This document shows positions 57,701 through 64,000 of a DNA stretch of 64,000 nucleotides, piece by piece. The DNA lies in NCBI RefSeq assembly GCF_000237925.1, contig NW_017385991.1, positions 1-64,000 on the forward strand, in the 5' to 3' direction. The DNA is from Schistosoma mansoni. Lineage: Eukaryota; Platyhelminthes; Trematoda; Strigeidida; Schistosomatidae. Each line of letters opens with the position of its first letter. The stretch's first letter is position 1. The notes beneath the pieces are model-generated. The model made no database searches, was not told the origin of the DNA, and saw nothing but the letters and a program-made list of their open reading frames with translations. The translations under genes were made by a program, and so were the position numbers.

Positions 57701-59556
57701 AGTGAATAGATTTAGTCCAGGTCACTTTAGTATCACTCAAATTTCATCCACACGTTGTGTACTTACCAAAAATAAGGAGGAATTGCAGGGAAACTGCTCC
57801 CCGAATGTCTGCCTTGTTGCTCACTGTCCAATTAATTGTCCCCCGACTTGTTTTCTCTTCGTCTACATGACTCACCAATTAGTACACAGAAAATAATAAG
57901 TCCATGGCCTTTTCTCCACTAAAATAAACACCTTTTTCTTCACTGGACTTGATCTGAAAGTATCACCGTGCACATGGATTGATATATGTGTCAGTCATAC
58001 TGACAAATCAATGCTAATAACATATCCCTACTATAGGTTGTAAGTGTGATCATTGTCTAAGCAAACCTAAAGAAACAAAAATTAATAAACAGATGTAGTC
58101 GAGAAATGGGTCACTTGTGGCTAGTTCAGAGGCATTCTCTCTCTAGGAAGATGTATGTTTCTACTGTTCCTGTTAGTTGTTTACCTGGGATTTTCTTATA
58201 AGTAACCCTTTTGCTAGCAGTTTTGATTTTGTCAACTATTTTTATGTGTATACAGTTTTCTATTCGCATTATAGGAAAAATTACTGAAGACCTGTGTTTT
58301 GTCATTATCTACGTTGGGTCTAAATTCTATGGATTTGTCATAAAACCACTGTGTTGAGAACTGATGCGGGTTTGATGGGGTATATATGTAGAATACTCAT
58401 GACTTTCAATGTAAACCCATTTAAAATGCAAAACATGACAGTATCTCTAGAACAAGCAGAAATTTAGTAGTAAATCTTTATTCACAGTTACCACTGTGTT
58501 TGCAGGTCAGACGATCCAACTGAATTGTAAGGGGAGATTGTTTCCAAATTCTTTTTCTCTTAGTTGAATGGATGCTCACATGCTGGCAGGGGTGGTTTTC
58601 ACCCTACAAATGAATGACCGAATGATTTTAGTTGAGACTTGAGAACATAATGACTAAATGTTTAAAAGGGCCGATGGGGACTCGGTGGTTTTCCAACAAT
58701 CAGCATTATCATCCGCGCATTTGTATATTTTCAATTAGCATCCATCCCCAGTTTGATCCTTAACATGTTGTTTGAAATTTCACTTAAGGATAGTGCACCC
58801 TTGCGATCAGAACTATCGAAATGAAGGCTTCATCTACTTACTTCCAGAAGCTCTTTAGGATAATTTGATATACTGTAGTTAATATCATGTCTACTAACGG
58901 ACTTTGTAGGCACTTGGGACACTACAAACTTCTAACTAATCCATTGCACCGTCAGTCGCACTATTCCTATATTGTACAACCGATTATCGAAATTGGACCG
59001 AAAATGTAACAGGCTCATTATGGAATAGGAAACTGTATATCAGAGCGTTTAAACCGACCGATTGTGATATAATACGTAAATACATATGAAAAGCGATTTA
59101 TCAGATTCCACTTTCAAGTAAAATTTAGTATCATAAAGAAGTCAATTATAAGTGGATTTCTATCGCATGATATTGTAAAATAATAGGAATAACTGCTTGG
59201 CAATGAATACCATGACTGTTTGAACGATAGAAAACGGATCGGATCAATAACTATGATTCACTTTGAATCAACTAACGATTGTCAGGAATAAAATACAATG
59301 ATATAAAATATAAGGTCTAGTTTTTGAGACTATGTCATTATTATTATACGCGTCTAGTCTGGGTGATCATCAGTTTATTTCGTTAGAAACTTGGAACATT
59401 CCCCCTCAAATTATTAATGATTTTAGCTTTTGAAGTCATAATGTCTATTTGAAATTGTTCTTTATGTTTCTCGTGTCATCTATTTGAAACAACTTTTTGT
59501 TTCTTTGTGTTGCAATATGGTCATCAATACCTGAATGCCCTAATTACAATACACAA
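54800..59556. other. Repeat-poor tract, no gene recognised
   Basis: Only a decayed family A scrap (about 57172-57245) was seen. A minus-strand open frame of 108 codons (56338-56664) and a donor-like GTAAGT at about 57779 were noted, but neither shows a known family or fits the phase of channel exon 1. The upstream exon(s) of the channel gene and the PDCD2L promoter may lie here. Confidence 0.4.
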
Positions 59557-59579
59557 CATTTGATTTTTGTCCTTTTCAG
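59557..59579 (+). promoter_or_regulatory. Strong splice acceptor before PDCD2L start, possible trans-splice site
   Basis: A pyrimidine tract ending TTTTTGTCCTTTTCAG lies 42 bases before the ATG. Since no coding exon precedes it, it is either the end of a 5' UTR intron or a spliced-leader addition site, which schistosomes are known to use on a subset of genes. Confidence 0.5.
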
Positions 59580-60017
59580 ATTGTACTATTTGTTCCTTGT
59601 CAAACCACTTTGAATATTTAGATGGCACTGGTGGGTTACATTAACTCTCAAACCCCTGGACATATTTTAAATTGTTATGAAAGCTTTTTTGGTGGAAATC
59701 TCATCACCTTTCCGTGTATTGAACCTCCACCTGTAGACAAAATACAATGCATGGTTTGCCGTAAACCCATGGACTTTATTATGCAGTTATATTGCCCGAT
59801 TGGCGATTCAAAATATCACAGGACCCTTTATATTTTTGTATGCATTAATGGTCCTTGTCAATCCAGTGGAAACAACTGGAAAGTTTTGCGTTCACAATAC
59901 CTCATAAAATTCGATCAAGATTCTCAATCAAAACCATGCACAAATTGGGGTGCTGAAAATGAAAATGATAGTTCTGATGGAGAAAGTTGGGGTCAAGATG
60001 CAGATAAAGGTTCAAAA
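59580..60017 (+). CDS. PDCD2L: PDCD2L-like protein, 5' exon
   Basis: The coding part is 59622-60017 (132 codons), preceded by 42 bases of 5' leader. It begins MALVGYINSQTPGH, then has FFGGNLITFPCIEPPPVDK, a Cys pair CMVCRKPM, QLYCPIGDSKYHRTLYIFVC and WKVLRSQYL. PDCD2/PDCD2L proteins share C..CG.PL...QVYCPL..S.FHR.L..FAC and WKVFRSQ; the close WKVxRSQ and QxYCP form favours PDCD2L. In animals these proteins act in ribosomal protein folding and 40S assembly. The reading frame meets a stop nine bases after a GTACGT donor, so the exon most likely ends at AAA|GTACGT in phase 0. The rest of the gene, including its C-terminal domain, was not seen; the next intron holds a LINE. Confidence 0.75.
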
Positions 60018-60167
60018 GTACGTTGAACGTTGATATCCTTTGTATTCGAGTTGAATGTCACCACTCCAGAAAAATAAGGGTTCCTAGACCTTTGAATGTT
60101 GGAATCTGGAGTGGTGATTTTTGTTATATATCTAGTTCAATATCATTACTTCACATTCCGATGTAAC

Positions 60168-63060
60168 TTTACTTACTTACACCTGTTGCCCCCAATGGAG
60201 CGTAAGCCGCCGACCAGCATTCTCCAACCCACTCTGTCCTAGGCCTTCCTTTCTAGTTCTATACAGTTGTTATTCATTCTTCTCGTATCTGTTTCCATTT
60301 CTCGGCGTAATGTGTTCTTTGTTCTTCCTCTTCTCCATTGACCATCAGGATTCCAAGTAAGAGCTTGTCTTGTGATGCAGTTGGGTGATTTCCTCAATAT
60401 GTGTCCTATCCACTACAAGCGCTTCTTCCTGATTTCTTCCTCCGCTGGAATCTGGTTTGTTCTCTCCCACAGTAGGTTGTTGTTGATAGTGTCTGGCCAA
60501 CGGATCCGAAGTATTTTGCGCAGACAACTGTTAATAAAAACTTGTATCTTCTGGATGATGGCTTTCGTAGTTCTTCAGGTTTCCGCCCCATATAGTAGAA
60601 CTGTCTTGAAAATTCCGATTTTGGTGTTGGTTGACAGTTGTTTTGAGTTCCAGATGTCCTTCAATTGTAAATATGCTGCTCTTGCTTCGCCGATTCGCGT
60701 CTTCACATCTGCATCTGATCCACCGTTTTCATCAGTGATGCTGCCCAGATATGTAAAGGTTTTCACATCCTCAAAAGCTTCTCCGTTAAATGTGATTCGA
60801 TTGGTGCATGCTGTGTTGTATCGGAGGATCTTGCTTTTCCATTTGTGTATGTTGAGACCTACTGCTGCTACACTGGTCGTCTTCTGCATTTGTTGTTGCG
60901 TGTGTGATAGAAGAGCCAGATCATCTGCGAAGTCTAAATCGTCCAGCCGTATCCTAGTTGTCGACTGTATCCGGTGCTTCTCCCCAGATGTTGACGTCTT
61001 CATAATCCAATCAATCACCAAGAGAAAAAGAAAGGGCGAAAGTAAGCAACCTTCCCTGACACTGGTCTTTACTTCGAATGAGTCGGTGAGCTGTCCTCCA
61101 TGCAAGATTTTGCAGTTTAATTCATCATAAGAATTTCTGCTATTGAGAGAAGAGTGATGCCTATGTAATTCTCACACCTGCTGAGATCGCCTTTCTTTGG
61201 TATCTTGATCAGGCGTCCTTTTTTCCTGTCTGTTCGTGCTTGCTCTTCATCCCAAATCTTGCTGAAGAGGATGTGGAGTATCTTTGAAGTTACCGCTACG
61301 TCTGCTTTCAGTGCTTCTGCTGATTCCGCTCTTGGTTTGTCTGATGACCATGCTGATCTCTTCAATTGTTGGTGGCCCAACATCGATTTGGAGGTTCGTG
61401 GGTGCTACTTCGATGTTGGGTGGGTTCAATGAAGCTGATCGACTAAAGAGTTCTTTGAAGTGTTCTACCCACCTGTTTCGTTGTTCTTCAATGTTGGTAA
61501 TTGCTTTTCCTACCTTGCTGTTCACTGGTTTTTCTGGTTTACGATAATTTCCAGCAAACTTCTTTGTTGTATCATACAATTGTCTCATGTTTCCTTCTCT
61601 TGCACCCTTTTCCGCCGTCACTGCTAAATCCTCCACATATTTACGTCTACCGGTTCTGATGCCCCTCTTCAGTTGCTTGTTTACTTCTGTGTGTTTGGCT
61701 TGTGCCTCGGCTTTTTCTGCTCTTGTTCGGCTGGTATCGACTGCTGCCTTCTTGTTCCTCCTTTCTTCAATCCTATCCAGTGTACCGACAGTGATCCACT
61801 AATTGTGATGGTGCTTCTTTTGGCCCAGAACCTCCTGACATGTTGAAGTGATTGCCCTTTTAATCCCTCCTCAGTTGCTCTCCACATTAGTTCCCTCTCC
61901 ATTAGGTATATCGTGAAAGGCCTGGAACTTATTGTTGAGGGCTATTTCGAATTTGTTGAGTTTGTCAGTATCCCGAAGAAAAGCCGTACTAAACTTTCGT
62001 GATGTTGTCCGCCCCGTTGTCCAGTGCTTCTTAAGTTTTAATTTCACCTTGGCAATCAGAAAGTGATAATCTGATGCTATATCAGCTCCTCTCCTGGTTC
62101 TCATATTCTCCATCGTCCTCCTGAACTTTTTGTTGATGCAGATATGGTCAATTTAGTTCTGCTTAGTATGATCCGGTGAAGTCCATCAGGTTTTGTGAAT
62201 GCGTTTGTGTAGGAATATAGTGCCACCTATGACCAGTTTATTGAAGGCACATAGGTTTGCAAATCTCTCACCATTTCCATTCATTTTTCCCAGTCCATGT
62301 CGTCCCATGACGTCTTCATACCCGGTGTTGTCCATTTCAATCTTTGCATCTAAATCTCCCATCAGAATGGTCAAGTCCTTCGTTGGGCACTTCTCGACGA
62401 TTGACTGCAGCCTATTTTAGAGTTGATCTTTAACGTCTTCATTGTAGTCGTTGGTAGGCGCATAGTATTGAATGACGTTCATTGTAATGCCCTCTCTCTT
62501 TGTTTTGAAAGGGGCTTTGATGATCCTTGGTCCATGAAGTCCCCATCCTATGAATGTATTTTGTGCTTGTTTAGATAGTACCAGTGCAACGCCTTGTGTA
62601 TGTGGAGCATTTTCTTCTTCAAAGCTGAAGTATAACACCAGCTCCCCTGAAGCTAGTCTTTGTTGTCCACCCTGCGTCCAATGTATTTCACTGATTTCAA
62701 GCACCTCCAGGTTGTATTTTCTCATTTCTGCAGCAATTTGGATGGCTCTTCCGGTCTTCCACGTTGTACAAACATTCCATGTACCTAAATTAATGGTTTC
62801 TCTGGTTGTCAGAAGGGGCATCAGCCTCGTGACTTCTGAAGGAACTCGGCTTTTACCATGAAGCGCCATAACACTTGTAAATAAAGACATTCTAACTTCT
62901 AGGACACAGTTCAAATGGCTTAAATTATTTTCTGTGGTTAGTGTTTTTTTAGCGAGTTAGTTTTCTACGGGATGGGGTCACTAACCCCATATTCAACCCT
63001 CCTACTTTATCCGGGCTTGAGTCCTGCGGTAGCTCTCAGAGGGGCTCCAGGCGGAGTTCG
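60168..63060 (-). mobile_element. RTE-clade (SR2-like) LINE with both ends present
   Basis: A non-LTR retrotransposon on the minus strand. The 5' leader (about 63060-62935) is a GC-richer block. The endonuclease part (62914-62417) reads INLGTWNVCTTWKTGRA, SEIHWTQGG and APTNDYN. The reverse transcriptase part (61105-60575) has REGCLLSPFLF and the catalytic FADD box. The 3' end codes the usual RTE C-terminal tail and stops at a GTAAGTAAGT simple repeat. The protein is split over several frames with stops, so this copy is dead. One stop near 60410 (CTTGTAGTGG, Trp-Lys-Trp turned to stop) is shared with the copy at 47650, which shows a common inactive or 3'-tail source. It sits in an intron of the PDCD2L-like gene in antisense orientation. 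Confidence 0.9.
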
Positions 63061-63589
63061 TCCTAATGTTAATTATAAGTAAACACAATTATCTTTGGTC
63101 TAAATATATGTTATAAGTACCAAAATATTTGTTAGGCTCAATGAAGTTCCTAACTAAATGTTCTGGGTTGATCCACTTATGGTAACAAGTTAGTATGGTT
63201 TGGCAACTTACATACACATTAATCGATTATCATTAAAGTTTTCTTGATGTTTTCCTTTCATCACTCCTATCCCTCAACATATCTGGATTAGAACTAGCGA
63301 ACTGTGTTAAATAAAATATGAATTTGCTGCCCCAATAAAAAAATGAGTGATCGCTAATTAAACAGTTTCTTATTCGATTGTATTTGCCTTTATCGCTAAG
63401 ATGAACCATATTTTGCTATTTATGAGTTCAGTAAATCTACTTATTCATAAACATGGAAGTTATGAACCGTAGTTTAAAGCAGTTAGATTTTAAATTAAAA
63501 GGAAGTGAATTTTGTCGGTATGTAATATCTGATTACTTATCTCGAAAGAATTGTACTAACGAGTCAGAGTAAATTAAGAGTATCATAAT

Positions 63590-63935
63590 TGGTGGACACG
63601 GAGGGTTCACCTAGGGGAATTAGAAAACCCTGATTCTAAACCAATGGTGCCCATGGGCTCCAGTATCCTGAGGGAACAAATGGCGTATAAATCAATCGTT
63701 GGTCACCGCCTACCATGGGACTGCATCGCCTTACGATGTTCCACTGCCTTGTGGGCCAGATCTTCAGGTCAAAGGCTCCGGGTGTGGTCCCCTACGAAAA
63801 CCACCTGCTTCGGTCTAGTCACCCGGGTAGTATCCAAGCCAACACACAAATCAAATAAGATTTGTGTGGCGCATATATATCTGGTGTCCCTTTGTACCAA
63901 TATTTATGTGTTTAAATAAATAAATCATAATTCCC
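63590..63935 (+). mobile_element. Family C repeat, 3' part
   Basis: The best-preserved tail end: ATCTGGTGTCCCTTTGTACC followed by AATATTTATGTGTTTAAATA and AAATA repeats. Confidence 0.8.
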
Positions 63936-64000
63936 ATAAACAAACATTAGTTATTTTCAATATCTCCACTTTAGACTCATTGTAAAATCGAAAATTCAAA

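Noticed and set aside
57702-57896. Cys-rich 64-codon plus-strand open frame and an antisense donor-like site
   Set aside because: No upstream acceptor, no family match on either strand; the antisense phase does not meet exon 1.

Overview
The window reads as AT-rich nuclear DNA of a blood fluke (Schistosoma or a close relative). The evidence is a dense load of schistosome-type repeats. The most telling is the Smalpha-type SINE, whose hammerhead ribozyme matches the well-studied S. mansoni hammerhead. There are also RTE-clade (SR2-like) LINE copies with TAAG tails, several LTR-retrotransposon families and a micro-exon. Two 200-base runs of N (15172-15371 and 36383-36582) are assembly gaps.

Host genes. 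I traced one minus-strand gene over about 44 kb (49328 down to 5466). It has eleven small exons with canonical splice sites, and every junction is phase-consistent. The assembled product looks like a degenerin/epithelial sodium channel (DEG/ENaC) subunit. The visible part holds the end of the N-terminal tail, TM1, the conserved post-TM1 box, the first cysteine cluster, part of the extracellular domain and a long cysteine-poor insertion. The first exon(s) and the TM2 end were not found; TM2 probably lies left of base 1. An 18-nt micro-exon, a histidine-rich extracellular insert and an Asn/Asp/Pro minisatellite are unusual details. On the plus strand, 59580-60017 is the 5' exon of a PDCD2L-like gene.

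Repeats. The long introns are packed with two tRNA-headed SINE families that both carry hammerhead ribozymes. Family A is Smalpha-like. Family B has a core of the form CTGAGGA ... GAAA ... GTC. A third, older family (D) also shows a hammerhead-like core. Many A and B copies are not simple monomers. Some are head-to-tail dimers with a period near 335 bp. Many more are inverted (foldback) dimers, and at least two loci are A/B mosaics. One A dimer (31462-31915) keeps two intact ribozyme cores 336 nt apart, so its transcript could release a unit-length RNA.

Other elements are RTE LINE 3' fragments, one LINE retaining both ends (60168-63060), two LINE copies with an inverted 5' leader, an unclassified AAAT-tailed family (C), and LTR fossils of four families, several of them solo LTRs with 4-5 bp target duplications.

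Layout: 1-9 kb, SINEs, C elements, exons 11 and 10. 9-22 kb, exons 9-6, a compound family A array, a LINE with a gap. 21.8-23.7 kb, a nested LTR cluster. 24-30 kb, exons 5-3. 30-43 kb, LTR fossils and inverted A dimers. 43-49 kb, exons 2 and 1. 49-55 kb, SINEs and LTRs. 55-59.5 kb, a repeat-poor tract. 59.6-64 kb, the PDCD2L-like exon, the LINE and a C element.
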